From Thelonectria olida (Eukaryota > Ascomycota > Sordariomycetes > Hypocreales > Nectriaceae), in the NCBI GenBank assembly GCA_020736575.1, contig JAGPYM010000020.1:620001-684000 (forward strand): a DNA stretch of 64,000 nucleotides. The letters run 5' to 3'. The stretch's first letter is position 1. Each line of letters opens with the position of its first letter. The notes below the pieces were generated by a model. That model made no database searches. It was not told the DNA's origin and worked only from the letters and a program-made list of their open reading frames with translations. Of this stretch, positions 36,440-48,500 are shown piece after piece. The translations under genes were made by a program, and so were the position numbers.

Positions 36440-37056
36440 CAAAGAAGCTACCGGGACCTAGTTATTCCAGGCAATGGGCAGAGAGATTCCGGCGTTGCAA
36501 TGCCGGGCCCTAGCAGCGCAGATCGTGAGGAAGGCGGTTCCCGTCCATAAATGCCTGCCATTGTGCTAGAGTGCGACCTCCATGAATCCTGAATGGCGCA
36601 TAGAGCATCGACCCAGAGATAGGCAAAGCCCAGCTTGCGCGTAATGGCAACTGCATCTCTAGGCACAGCCCAGTGCCGCTATCATGCGTGCCAAGTTCTT
36701 TCGCGCTCAAGCGTGGGAAGGGCCTGGCTATTCCAGGCCCAAGACATATTCCTACACCATTCCATAAGGAACCGCTTAATCTCAGCGTATGGACGCTACA
36801 GGAGCGGCTCTTGTCATCGCGTGCGGTGATCTATAGCACAGATACGCTGGCGTGGCACTGCCAGTTGTCATCTCAGAGGACGGGAAGCCTAAGCCCACTT
36901 GATACCGACCAGATCAAGGCGATCCATCTGTCAGAACATAGCACGTCCTACGATGTATCAAATTGGCGGAAAACCGCCAAGGACTGTTCTAAACACCAAC
37001 TTGTACACCCCCAATGTTTACTGCCTGATGAACGCTCACATGGAGAAGCGAGATGA
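36440..37056. pseudogene. Rearranged HET gene remnant, halves head-to-head
   Basis: The minus strand from 36,666 down to about 36,450 encodes the first part of a HET domain: RDAVAITRKLGFAYLWVDAL then AIQDS and HSSTMAGIYG; after a one-base frame change it continues TAFLTICAARARHCNAGISL. The plus strand from 36,673 to about 36,920 encodes the next part of the same domain: PRHIPTPFHKEPLNLS-VWTLQERLLSSRAVIYSTDTLAWHC. The two halves therefore diverge from about 36,670, as if the first half had been inverted in place. Unlike the relic at 4245-6046 it is not RIP-mutated; stops and the inversion have killed it. HET genes are common in variable fungal regions. Confidence 0.7.
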
Positions 37057-37178
37057 GGTCACCAACCGGGGTTAAGCAGCAATGCCACCGAACGCGAGGC
37101 CTGAGCTGTAAGTTAGCGCCTGTGCGTATCAAGTTAAGTAAGTGCCTTCCTTCTCAGGCCCGTTCCGAAAGACATTGG

Positions 37179-37188
37179 CGGACTCCGA
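37179..37188. promoter_or_regulatory. CGG-N3-CCG motif upstream of VOC dioxygenase
   Basis: CGGACTCCGA, an inverted CGG triplet pair with 3-nt spacing, lies 223 bp before the dioxygenase ATG. The identical ten bases recur at 40,472-40,481 in the next divergent promoter. Inverted CGG triplets are classic Zn2Cys6 binding sites; the cluster regulator at 54,045 is a candidate binder. Confidence 0.45.
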
Positions 37189-37410
37189 AGGGGGCCGGTC
37201 TCCCGTGTGGGGTTTCCGGTGGGGTCGGGGCCTGTTGCTTGGGGACAGGGCTTGAGCATACGGGCACAACTTGACAACTGGCTCAATGCCGTGCGCCATC
37301 CAGAACACTGAGGCTTTATAGTTACCCAATGGGCGTCCTTTTGCTGCTCATACTTCCTTTTCGCACAACGACAAACTCAGCAGGAACAGTAGACAACAGA
37401 ACTCGCCACC

Positions 37411-38790
37411 ATGACAATGGATATATCCCCAACCAACAAAGGTGAAACATTGGACCAATGGCATGCCGGACCTCTCGAGTTCGAGGACCAAGAAGCCTGG
37501 AGACAACGTCTGAAAATCGATGTTTCGAAGCAGATCCGTCTCCGTGAATTGGCCCACATGCGATATGTGCATACTGATATCCCAGCCATCACGCAGTTTC
37601 TTCTTGGTAAGACTTCCCAATTCAAGAGGGTGGGGGACTCGGCCGAATATCTCCAACAAGAAGCTGACTACCGCGGAAGACTTTGGAATGAAAATCGCCC
37701 ACGAAAACGACAAGAGAACGTATTGGAAGGGATACGGGCCCTATCCATACGTGTATGTCGTAGAAAAGGGTGATAAACCCAAGTTCTTGGGAGGTACCTT
37801 TCGAGTTGAGAGCTATGCGGCACTAGAAAAGTATTTGGCGCGCTCCACGGGTGTAACCACCAGAGGGACAAGACTGATACCCGAGACACAGGGCAAGCAA
37901 GTTACCCGGCGCCAGTGCAATCACTGCTCTTGATGATGAACCTTGGGGTGGGCACATGGTCACCGTTTACGATCCTGTCGGTTATCCGATAAATTTGATG
38001 TACGGCCAGAGTATGGATCCGGTGAAAGAAGGTGCTATTCCCTCTCCTATTGTCATGAACTACGAAGACCGCAAGGAGCGTCTGAATGCATTTCAACGCT
38101 TTACCCAGGGACCGGCAGCGGTACACAAAGTACGTTGTCCTCAGACTGATCGGCTGCTTAACGCTGACTCTTCCAGCTTGGCCATTACGGGATTTGTTAC
38201 GCAGACTTCGACCAAGCTTATGAGTTCTGGATACGTACATTCAACTTCGTGCCTTCTGATGTGGTCTACGCCCCATCAGCGTCGGGAGAGGAGAAGACCA
38301 ATGTCGCTGCATTTCTCCATATCGACCTCGGCGAGGAGTACACGGATCACCATACGTTTTTCTTGGGCGCCTCGCCGAGACAACGAATCCATCACTGCTC
38401 CTTCGAAGTCCATGACTTCGATACCCAGCTACTGGGTCACCAGTGAGTGCTATCCCAGGCTGTGGACATCTGTTGTTGTAGTTGTGGATGCTAAAATGAG
38501 TGCACCTCAGGTGGTTGGAGCGAAAAGGCTACAAGTCTGTATGGGGAGTTGGGCGCCACTATCTGGGCTCACAAATCTTTGACTATTGGTGGGACACTAC
38601 GGGTTTCATGATAGAGGTAGCTGCCATGATCCTCCCATGCATCCCCATTCCACGACTAACATTACACTTTCTCCAGCACTACGCCGATGGTGATCTTGTC
38701 AATTGTACAACAAAGGTGGGATTAGCTGCTGCTGACGACAAAGCTCTGTCCGTCTGGGGTCCTGATAGACCCATTGACTGGATCAAATGA
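37411..38790 (+). CDS. Extradiol ring-cleavage dioxygenase, VOC/glyoxalase fold (356 aa)
   Basis: Six exons: 37411-37606, 37680-37830, 37892-38129, 38177-38442, 38511-38616, 38677-38790. The second intron (GTATTT, CTGAT branch, ACACAG) resolves an apparent frameshift and gives EKASKLPGASAI. Two VOC modules form the chain. The C-terminal one carries the likely Fe(II) ligands His198 (LGHYG), His267 or 268 (IHHCSFE) and Glu319 (GFMIEHYADGD), the 2-His-1-carboxylate set of type-I extradiol dioxygenases such as dihydroxybiphenyl dioxygenases. The N-terminal module (MRYVHTDIP onward) lacks an obvious site, as is usual. Role: meta cleavage of a catechol-type ring made by the upstream enzymes. No signal peptide. 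A metal-binding VOC protein with another activity cannot be excluded. Confidence 0.88.
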
Positions 38791-39257
38791 TAGCCTGTTT
38801 GAGTATCTATCTCTAGTGTGCAAATGGAAAGTTGTTCAACTATTGTTTGATTGTTAGATCTGTCTACTATAAGCCGAGGGCCTGGACGTGCAAACAGTAT
38901 ACCTGAAGAGGTAATAGTAGAGGGGAGCGACAGTGCCGCATCATCCAGGGCGCAAAATGACACGCTCACTGTAGGCTTTTAGAGAGGTGACAAAGAAGGA
39001 ATTGCAGAACGTCGCTATGTACTGAGGGCACGAGTTATCAGGGAAGGTCTTTAGTTTCCGTTCGAGCGGATCTGGCTCCCGGTGGTTTAAGATATAATGA
39101 TCTCGTTCAGAAAACTCTATATCTTCATTCTATCTCCTTTGCAAAGGTGCCGCAGGCATTAAGAAGCTCGAGTTAAGACTTGTTATAAAGGTAATTAAGG
39201 CTCATAAATACAGGCCGAAAGTAATGAGCTTTTAAGGGCGTTATATATTTTTAAATA
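38791..39257. other. Spacer between converging genes
   Basis: 467 bp between the dioxygenase stop and the stop of the minus-strand CMD-like gene. No gene; the last 100 bases before 39,257 are AT-rich. Confidence 0.5.
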
Positions 39258-40216
39258 CTATTTTAAAAGCCCTGCTTGGATCTCTGCTGATAGCGCATCG
39301 ATGTTAAAACTCTCAATATTTCTCTCCGCCCAGCCGCAGATCTCAACAACAGTCTCAGCAACTGCTTTCACAACATCAATAGAGTTTCCCAAGCCTAGAG
39401 TCGCCTTAATATGGCTTCTGGTTTGTCGCGTGGCTCCCAGAGCCATAATGGTAGCAGCCACGATTAGATGGGAATGCTCCAAACCAAATACTTCCTCGCT
39501 AGCTTTTGAGATCAAAAATCCCCAACCTATGACGGTTGAACAGAAATCTATACAGCCACGTCAGCCTCTCAACCACGGTGACGGAAGATGGTGGTTGAAT
39601 AGAATCAACGTACGCAAATCAGTGAAGAGCTTCTCCATCTGCGAGAAAATCTCCTTGTTTCCAACTCCGCGGTATATCTGTGACCGAAGTTGAAATCCAG
39701 TGTGGACAGTAGCTGCATCGATGACGGGTTGGCGAAGTCTCTCCGTGTGAGCATAGGAGAGACCCTTCCTGTTCACCACCCCAATCATACCGTAGCAGGC
39801 CGGCACCAGCGTAGGCATGCCGAGGTATGGAAACACGATGGTAATGGCCTCGCGGATTTGCATGAAGATTTTTTGCGAATCCTGAGGTGAGGCATTGGTC
39901 GTCAGGTCGTCGAAGATGCGGCCGACCACATCAGCGCGACCGACCGCACAACAGGCCGATGCCTTCGATGATATCAGCAACGTGTAATTTGGAAGACAAC
40001 AAGGACATCTCCAAAGTTGAAATTGGTGGGCAAATCGATCAGACTCACAATGATAGCTGCGCTGCAAGTCCGCATATCAGGTCCGACGCCTCCGAGCTTC
40101 TCTTCAAGGGCAAGGAAGAAATCTTTGTCGTACTTTCTCGCATTCGGTTTGACATTCGTCGAGACATATTTTTTGTCCCATGCCGCCATCTGCTCATTCT
40201 TGTCCCAGTCAGCCAT
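39258..40216 (-). CDS. Carboxymuconolactone-decarboxylase / AhpD-like protein (261 aa)
   Basis: Exons in translation order: 40216-40049, 39962-39614, 39526-39258; introns of 86 and 87 nt, in frame. The ATG at 40,214-40,216 begins MADWDKNEQM. The middle part has GRADVVGRIFDDLT and REAITIVFPYLGMP; the C-terminal half GLEHSHLIVAATIMA, GATRQTRSHI and LGLGNSIDVVKAV resembles the helical bundle of the CMD/AhpD superfamily. The classic CxxC peroxidase motif is not evident, so a decarboxylase or lactone-processing role in aromatic breakdown is more plausible than an antioxidant one. Family assignment rests on overall motif style rather than on catalytic residues. It shares a 433-bp divergent promoter with the second P450. 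Confidence 0.7.
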
Positions 40217-40427
40217 GGTCGGATATCGATACACAGATTGTGACCCTGTGCAGAATGAGCTAGATGTGATGAGGTGCAATGGGTCCAGTAATCGTGTAGG
40301 GCCACTTGGAGTCGTCGTTCTATTTGACTTTGGTGACTTGTGCCCAAACCCTTGCCGGCCTAGGAACGGGACCCTTTTGCAACATCGTGGGGCACCCGAT
40401 TGTGGAGATGCCTTGGGCTGAGCCCCC

Positions 40428-40481
40428 CTCCGGAGTCCAGGAGCTGTGGAGGAGGGACGCCGTTGTGTCTTCGGACTCCGA
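40428..40481. promoter_or_regulatory. Paired CGGACTCC motifs in CMD-like / P450-2 promoter
   Basis: In the 433-bp divergent promoter, CGGAGTCC at 40,431-40,438 and GGACTCCG at 40,473-40,480 form a perfect 8-bp inverted repeat about 40 bp apart. The second is part of CGGACTCCGA (40,472-40,481), identical to the site at 37,179. The arrangement suggests a binding site for a dimeric Zn2Cys6 regulator serving both genes. Confidence 0.5.
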
Positions 40482-40649
40482 CGGGGCTAGGCATCCCGCG
40501 TGTAAGTTGGGCTGTGGGGGAGATAAGCCTGCGTACCAGTAGACCATAAATCATCAGTTACTTCTCATGGGATGTTGCCATCGAGTACCGTGTAACCGTA
40601 TTATTCTTGATCTTATCCATCGAGAGCAGCGCTGCTTCAACCGCCCACC

Positions 40650-42433
40650 ATGGGTTTTCTGAAGGAGCTCCCTGTTACTTTCAACTCACTGTCTATTACT
40701 TTCAATGACCTCCCTGCTAGCTTGAAAAGATTCGCTGTCGTTTACAAAGAGCTCCAAGCTCTTCCAGTCTCTATGTTATGCGGCACAGCACTTTCGCTCG
40801 CAGTAAGCAATATTCACTTCCAAACTCTGGCAGATGCTGACGTAAACAGGCGATCTTTTATCTCACATTTCATGTGATACACAATCTGTACTTCCATTCG
40901 CTGCGGCATTTACCTGGGCCACTTCTTGCCAGGGCTACACGTCTGCCCATGGTGATCAATAAATTCCGTGGCAACGCAACCTGGCATTCCAAGTTGCATG
41001 AGAAGTTTGGCGACGTCGTCCGGCTGGCACCAGACGAAGTCAGCTTCATTGATCCTCAGGCATGGAAAGACATTTACGGCTTCCATCCTGGCAACAGGGA
41101 GAATTTCCCTAAGGACTATACTTTCTACGGTCCCGATGCCGCCGGAAGGGGAGGTGGTATCTTCAGAGCCAATGACGAGGTTCATGCACGTCAACGGCGA
41201 ATCTTTTCACACGCCTTCTCAGACAGGGCGCTGAACCAACAAGAGCCTATTTTGAAGTCCTATGTGGATAAGCTGATTACTCGACTCAAGGCCTTTGCCA
41301 AGGACGAACCAGGATTGAGGATCGATATCGAAATGTGGTACAACTTTACCACGTTTGATGTCATGGCCGATCTCACTTTTGGTGAACCCTTGCAGTTGCT
41401 GGACAATCCAGGCAAGTCCTACTTTGTGCACAATGTTATGGATTTTCTCAAAGTCCAAAGTGCGACGCAGCTAGGCAGATATTACCCCATGATCGCACCA
41501 ATCTTGGACTATCTCTTCATTCCACGGGTTACCAAGGCCAACCAGAAGAGGCATTTCAAGGAATCGGTCTCCAAAGTGAACCGCAGACTGGAAAGACAGA
41601 GCGACAGAGGGGATATCTGGTCACTCGTCATTCGCCAGAACAAGGACAAGGCCCTGTCGGTCGGCGAAATGCAAGCGACGGGTGTCTCCTTTATGACTGC
41701 TGGGACGGAAACCACCGCGACCGCACTGAGTGGTTTAACTTACTATCTTCTCACCAACCCCGGAAAGCTGAAGAAGCTGACTACCGAGATTCGCACTGCA
41801 TTCGCCACAGAAGAAGAGATGTCCATTCTTGCCCTGGCCCGGTTACCGTACCTACAGGCGTGCTTCAATGAGGCTTTGCGAATGTATCCCCCTGTACCTG
41901 GCGGCCCGCCTCGCGTGGCTCCTTCTTCTGGTGGACTCGTATGTGGAGAGCGGCTCCCTCCCGGTGTACGTATCAGCAGCCTGCTGTTGGAGTCTCACAC
42001 CGCTGACAATGCATTAGACAACGTGCTATTTCAGTTCGTTCGCGGCCTATCGCTCGCCCCGCCGTTTCAAAGATCCTGATAGCTTCGTGCCCGAGCGCTG
42101 GATGGGCGAGGAGCGCTACGCATCGGACAACAGAGAGTGCGTTCAACCATTCTCATTCGGGCCCAGAAACTGCCTAGGAAAGAAGTACGAGGTTCCCTCT
42201 CCCTTCACCTTCCCTGAGTTACTCATGGACATGGACGGCTTCGCTAACTTCTCGACAGCCTGGCGTTTCACGAAATGCGGTCCATTCTGGGACGGGTGCT
42301 GTGGAATTTCGACATGGAGCTATGCGATGAAAGCAAAAGTTGGCCTGACCAGAAGGTGTTTGTGGTTCGGAACAAACCTCCATTGATGGTCCACCTTAGA
42401 TCGCGTGCAGATCTTGCAGAGCCAGGAGAATAG
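40650..42433 (+). CDS. Cytochrome P450 monooxygenase 2 (536 aa)
   Basis: Four exons: 40650-40802, 40850-41965, 42018-42184, 42259-42433; introns of 47, 52 and 74 nt, all in frame. A hydrophobic N-terminal segment precedes [11 protein letters not shown]. Conserved elements follow: [17 protein letters not shown] (C-helix), AGTETT (I-helix), E392-R395 (NEALRMYPP), AAYRSP, FVPERW, and the haem loop [10 protein letters not shown] with Cys475. The style matches isotrichodermin C-15 hydroxylase/averantin-hydroxylase-type fungal P450s. It is unrelated in detail to P450-1, so two different oxidations are expected. In this setting a benzoate or phenol ring hydroxylation that creates the catechol for the VOC dioxygenase is plausible but inferred. 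Complete and undamaged. Confidence 0.92.
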
Positions 42434-43530
42434 CCAGGAGAATAGCCCTGCGCTAGATTTGTGATGTCAATGGCGTCATGCATGGTATTCATTGGAGTTT
42501 GGGCACAGCAAATGTGCATGGCCTAATTTCCTAATATTTCTACGTCGTTCTGCGACCAAAACTCGTATGCCCAGGCAACAGTTTAGAGCCATTCATCGAC
42601 AGTGAAGGGTCGCCGCAATGCATGATGGGCCGTGACATGTAGCTCCCGGGCGAACAGGATATGATTATCATGCTTTGCCGAGTCCGAGTCGCGAAGCAAG
42701 CCTTCCATGTTTGGTGAGCAAGCAGGCCAGGGCCCGCCAACCGGTGTTTCGGAAGGAAATGGTACCTGATTCGACTCAGGTGTTGCAACGGCTATTCAAA
42801 AAGATCCGACATAAGATGTTAGCGTCTCCTCGGAGTCATTGGTGAGCTGGTTGTTTCGGCGCATTTCGGTGATAAGAGTCGTGGATCCAACGGCCAACAC
42901 CGCAGCTGAGCCCCACCATTCCAGGCCTTCTCGTCCTTGAAACGCCCGATAAGGGTGTCTCCTACGTAGCCCTACAATTTGTTGCACGATGTATCGGCTT
43001 ACCAGCCTCTTCCTTGCCCTTGTGGCATTGACATCCATAGCAACACGCCGAAGCACGACTACCACAACAGCCATGCAAAATGCCGTCAAAGAAGCCACTT
43101 GTCCCAAAGATTCTGGCTTGATGGTGATCCAGCTTGGCTCCGAGTACGCCGAAGCCTACGAACAAGTCATCGATGCCCGGAAATGGCATGACACGAGGTC
43201 CAGGTCCTCCTCGAGAGTATCAGGATCCGGAAAGGCATGAAGCCCAGCGACAGACCCGATAAATCCTCTAATAGTACGATCTTTACAGACAAAGAACTGC
43301 CCCCGTATGAACTATGACGATGGGACTGTTCCTTATACCATTTTTTCCTACTGGCAGTTCATGTCTGATTTAATGGAGAAGACAGAAGGCGACGATGATT
43401 GTACTTAGGATTCCCTTGGTTTGATCTGATCTATCCCACCGTCTATCGCTACTGCCCAGAAAGCCATATCCGTTTTAGGTGTCGATCATAAACCATTGAC
43501 CATTCTTGGGCATCCTGTTTATCTATACCG
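42434..43530. other. Unassigned interval between P450-2 and the FAH gene
   Basis: About 1.1 kb of balanced DNA. A plus-strand frame at 42,989-43,240 begins with a signal-peptide-like MYRLTSLFLALVALTS followed by 60 further residues with no family features; a second short frame starts near 43,310. Minus-strand frames at 42,540-43,189 have no recognisable motif. A small secreted protein is possible but not supported well enough to call. Confidence 0.3.
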
Positions 43531-44739
43531 TTATGCAAATTCCACCGAGTTGCGCAGCGTCCCGATCTTGGAGATCCAGACCTCCATTTTCGTGCCAGAA
43601 GTGAGATATTGAGGAGGGTCCATTCCGGCGCCAATGCCTTTTGCCAGATCTAAGTCAGCAGGTTGCGGTGAATGAATGGTGGAAAGAGAGCAAGGGAAGG
43701 GCAAGGACATATGCAATGACAAATGAACATTCCGAAACAAAGCACGAGAAAGGATTGGATGTCAGCTTCTCTGTATTATGGTTCTTACCTCCCGGAGTGC
43801 CTGTCATAATGACACTGCCCTTCTGCAGCGTAGTACCCTGGCTCAAATACGAGACCAAGTAGGCCGAATTGAAGAGCAGATCGGACACGCTCTCATCCTG
43901 CCGCGTCTCGCCGTCGATGATGGTCTTGAGGTGCAATGTGGCCGGATCACCGATGAGCTCGGCTGCCACGAGACAGGGTCCCAGGGGCGCAAAGGTGTCG
44001 AAACCCTTGGAGAACCCCCATTGCGGGACCCGACCGGCAAGGGCAGGGTCGCGCTGAAGCTTGCGCGAGGACACATCGTTGCCAGCTGTGTACGCGGCTA
44101 CGTAGTCGAGGGCGGATTCGATAGGCACGTCCTTTGCATCGCGGCCAATGACCATACACTGGCGGTGGCTGGATGTCAGTCGAATCTGGCCGAATGCAGG
44201 TCCATGAAGAGCATGGTGAACCTACCAGTTCGCCTTCATAGTCTGCTTGATCATCTTGGGCGATTTTGGGGATCACTACAGGCGCATTGTGGCCGACGAC
44301 GGTTGTGTTGGGCTTCAAAAAGATAAAGGGGAACGGGGGCGGTGTTCGGCCTGTCTCCTTGACTATACCAGTGCCGTGGTCAACTTTGCTCGTTTATCTG
44401 CTTGTTCTCCGATCCCCGTCGATCGATACAAAAATCCCTTCAACGTCGAGGATGAGGGGCTCACAATTCACTTACTATGCTTCGCATAATTCAGCCCAAC
44501 ACACCGCAGCACCGGGACATCCTCCCTGGCCAGCGGACCAAGCAGTTTCTTGACCGTAACGACCTCGTCACTGACTTTGGTTTTACCTGTGATGTCGAAG
44601 GGGTCGTCGCCGACAATGACCTTGGCCTTCAACTGGTCCGAATCGGTGATTTGGCCCAGGTCGAAGTCTGGAAGTGGCAGAATGGGTTCCCCTCGCAGCA
44701 CTCGGCCATCCGAGGCTACGAAGCGGATGAGTCGAGTCC

Positions 44740-44872
44740 TGTTGAGACCGTATGACTAAGATGGTCCAATCTGCTGCTGGCTGGGATGTGGATATTTAGT
44801 GAGCCGTGCTCCTCACAGACACATGTAACTTAGACCTTTCAATATCACCACATAACCCTTTTTGTTTCATCA
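44740..44872 (+). repeat. Left LTR of the copia element (133 bp)
   Basis: Starts TGTTGAGACC and ends TTTCATCA; base-for-base identical to 50,731-50,863. Preceded by the target duplication AGTCC. Confidence 0.97.
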
Positions 44873-44884
44873 GGTTATGAGCCC
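44873..44884 (+). other. Primer-binding site, half initiator tRNA-Met
   Basis: GGTTATGAGCCC directly follows the left LTR and is complementary to the anticodon stem-loop of initiator tRNA-Met (GGGCUCAUAACC), not to a tRNA 3' end. This is the half-tRNA priming known from Copia and Ty5-type elements. Confidence 0.8.
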
Positions 44885-45591
44885 GGAGGGCACCATCTTC
44901 CTCCAACCGCAAAAGCTGAGTGTCTTCTGTCTTCCATTTTACTTTCCCTGGACAGCACAAGAAGTCGAAAGACTTCCTTTCACTGCGCATGCACATTCAG
45001 CTTACCTGGACCTACCTCCTTCTTTGGTTTTCGCAGAGTTTGCAAATCAGCTGATAAGATATGTCTAGAAATATCTCGAGAAGGAGCCTTTAACCACTGT
45101 GTCCAAGACACCAAATTCTAACCATCGGCCCCAAATCACCGAGGGATTCTCAGACCACAGCCTGGCCGATAAGCTGACAGATCTTGACCAGCCCCTCGGT
45201 CTGCCAGTCTTGACCTCGAGATGAACGGTATCACGCGAAAGTCGCCCGTGAGGACACGTCACGTCCCGTTATTTTTGTTCACATTGCGAGGTGGAGCCAG
45301 CCAACGGCTGGAAAATCAGCCTACTCAGGCTGACTCAGATTATGCAAGACCGTCCGAAGTGGTGTGTCAGATGGTCGAAATCAGATTATTGCCCCCTCCC
45401 CAGACAATGGGAGTGACACTATCAATCTTACTCCTTCGGAGCGCGAATCAGATGACTCCGATCTAATAAAAACTCTTGCAGCAGAGATCGCCTAACGAAG
45501 ACAAGAAGACTCCCAAACCCTCGATCTAAAACCTGTCGAAAGCTGTCTGTCCCCACTGTACCTCGATCACCAGCCTCTCGGAAAAATCGCA

Positions 45592-48500
45592 ATGTCACTT
45601 TCAAAGGAATCGCTCAACCTCGTTAGCAATTCCAGCACCATTCCAAAGCTGGAGCAAACCAGCCAGTGGCTGACCTGGAAGAGAGAAATGCTGGACCTCC
45701 TGGACATGTGCGGATACGGAGACCTTTTGACCAGGAACGCTCAACCACCAACAGAAGGGAACGACCTCACAACACAGATTGAGGCCTGGAGGAGCCGTCA
45801 GGATCGAGCATGCGGCGCCATCCGAAGTCGGCTCGGATACAACGCCCGAGTGTTCACCACGGGGATCCCAACGGCCCAAGGCATGATTGGTCACCTCGAA
45901 ACCCGTTACCGCCCCGTTGGAAGCGCCATCTTTCAAGAACTCGACCGAAGATACCAAGAACTCACTCTTGACTCTTGTGGTTCGGTTATGGAATATGCAA
46001 ACAAGCTTCGTCAAGTAAGGGCGGAACTCTTAGAGATGGATGAAATCTGCCAGATTGGGGAACCACACTTTGTCAACAAGTTCCTCTGCGGACTTGGTCC
46101 AGACTATGAAGTCTTCCTCACTGCTTTCAATCAGAACCATAACATCCTTCCTATCCGAGATCCAAACAACCGCAACGTTATCCTCAATGAGGCCGTTACG
46201 TTCGAAACTGCTATCTTTGCCGCATCCCAAGAAGAGGACAGACAAAGAGGGGCCACTGCAAGGATTGCTCAAAGAGCCATGGTGGCCCAGGATACCTTAG
46301 GTTGTGGACACTGTGGAAGAAAAGGGCACAACAAGTCAACTTGCTGGAAACTTCACCCGGAACTCAGAAGGGAGCATGAAAAGACAGGTCACGAGAGACG
46401 ACAACGAAAAATGCAGAGACGGGAGAAGGAAAAGGAGAAGACGAATGATGAACCGGAATCCGCTATGGCTGCGACTCCTGCATACCTCCAACCTGATCAA
46501 GCGAGACTGGCTCTTTGGCAAAATGACTTCCAAGGTCACCTTGGATTAATTGGCTCGTCATTCGGACTTTCCGGATCTCAGGCATCCCCCCAAGCTCGGG
46601 CCCTCGAACGGATCCATGTCTTGGATAGTGGTGCCTCCTCACACATTTTCTGCCGGTCTACGTACTTTACAGTCCTTCACAAGTACCAGGGACTCCCAAT
46701 CAATGGCATTGCAAACGCAACAGTTATGCCAGGAGGACGTGGAACATACTCCCTCCGAGTGCAAGGACCCAAGGGGCCACAGAATGTCACTCTCGAGAAC
46801 GCTCTGTATGTTCCGGAAGGATGCTCAAACCTACTGTCCGTGTCAGCACTGGAGAAGAATGGGGCAGAAGTTCTTTTCCGAAATGGGAAGGCAGTGGTCA
46901 CAAACAAAGGAAAAGTCGTCCTCACCGCAACAAGGATCTCAGGCGTCTATGTGGTCGACGAAGCTGAGGAAGATCACTTTCAAACCGCTTTGGCCTCCTT
47001 TTCAGTGGGAGACCCTCGACTGCATCTTTGGCACGAACGACTCGCACACTTGGGAGAGAGAAACATTAAGAGACTGATGAAGATGTCTACTGGAATTCGA
47101 CCGGACGAGTCTACATCAAACCCATGTGGAGCTTGCGTGCAAGGCAAACTCAAGGAATGCCCCCATGTTCGACCGATCAAGAAAGGAACTTACCCCCTGG
47201 AGTGTATTCATGCGGACATTGCCGGCCCCTTCCCGGAAGTGGGAGTAGACGGGAGCCGATACTGGGCCTGCTTTATTGATGACTTTACTCAAATGTCCTG
47301 GGTATATCCAATCAAAGAAAAGTCAGAGTTCGAAGAATGTTTCCAGCATCTGTTGGAGCAGTTCGAAAGACCGGAAAGGCGATGCCATTTCCTTCATCTC
47401 GATCGAGGAGGAGAAAATCGAAGCCACATCCTGATTATGTTCTGCCGGGACAGAGGAATTCATCTCTCGTACACAGCGACAGAGCAACACGAACAAAACG
47501 GATTGGCAGAGGTTCTCAATCGAATCATCATGGAAAAACTCACGCCCACACTGGTCAAATCCGGACTTGCTTTGAAATGGTGGCCATACTTCCTCAAGGC
47601 AGTGAACCACGTCCGAAATCTCTGTCCCACGGCGAGCATCTCCACCACTCCATACCAAGCCTGGTATGGAGATGTTCCTGATCTCAGCCACCTGCGAATC
47701 CTTGGCTCACGAGGATGGGCTCTACTTCCATCTTCTAAACGAAAGAAGATGCAATCCAGGAGCACTCCCTGTCAGCTTCTCGGCTATCAGGGTAGTACGA
47801 ACTATTTTCTTCTTGACGAAAGGGGGCGAGTCTTTGTGTCTAACAATGTCGTCTTCTCTGAAAACATCAAAAGTGTCGAACCAACACTCGACAATCTCAC
47901 GCATCAGATGAGTGACCAGAGACCATTGCAACGACGACGGGTAGACAGAGAACAGAACACCGGCGTGGAAAATCCTGTCATTCTAGAACCGTCGCCGCTT
48001 CCGATCGCGTCAGGAGAGGCAAATGGAACTGAGGAGATTGGCCGTGGAGAGACGACCTCGGATGAGTCCTCAGTGGGAGATCCAGGATGGGATCTGGACC
48101 AAGAGTCAACCAGGTCGAGTATCCATGTTGCCACAGATGAGCACGAGGCGCCACCGGAAGCAACAGAACGGCACGCAGAGTCTCGGCTGCCCGAGAGATC
48201 GACCAGAGGACAGCTGCCATCGAGATACATACTGGCCAGCACAAACTTCGCCTTCCTCGCAACAATTGCAAGACAATTGTACCTAGTTGCTCGCGACATC
48301 GACCAGTCAGAACCAAGAACCTTCAAGGAAGCCACTCAGGGTCCTCATGGAAGACTCTGGTGGAGAGGACTGAAGGATGAACACGGATCTCTAATCGAGA
48401 ATGGTGTCTGGAACCTAGTTACGCTTCCACCAGGACGAAAGGCCCTTCGAGGCAAATGGGTGTTCAAGCTCAAACGAGGGGAAAATGGGGAGGTTCTGCG

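Noticed and set aside
37831..37891. Apparent frameshift in the VOC dioxygenase
   Set aside because: A normal 61-nt GT-AG intron with a CTGAT branch site restores the frame and gives family-like sequence.
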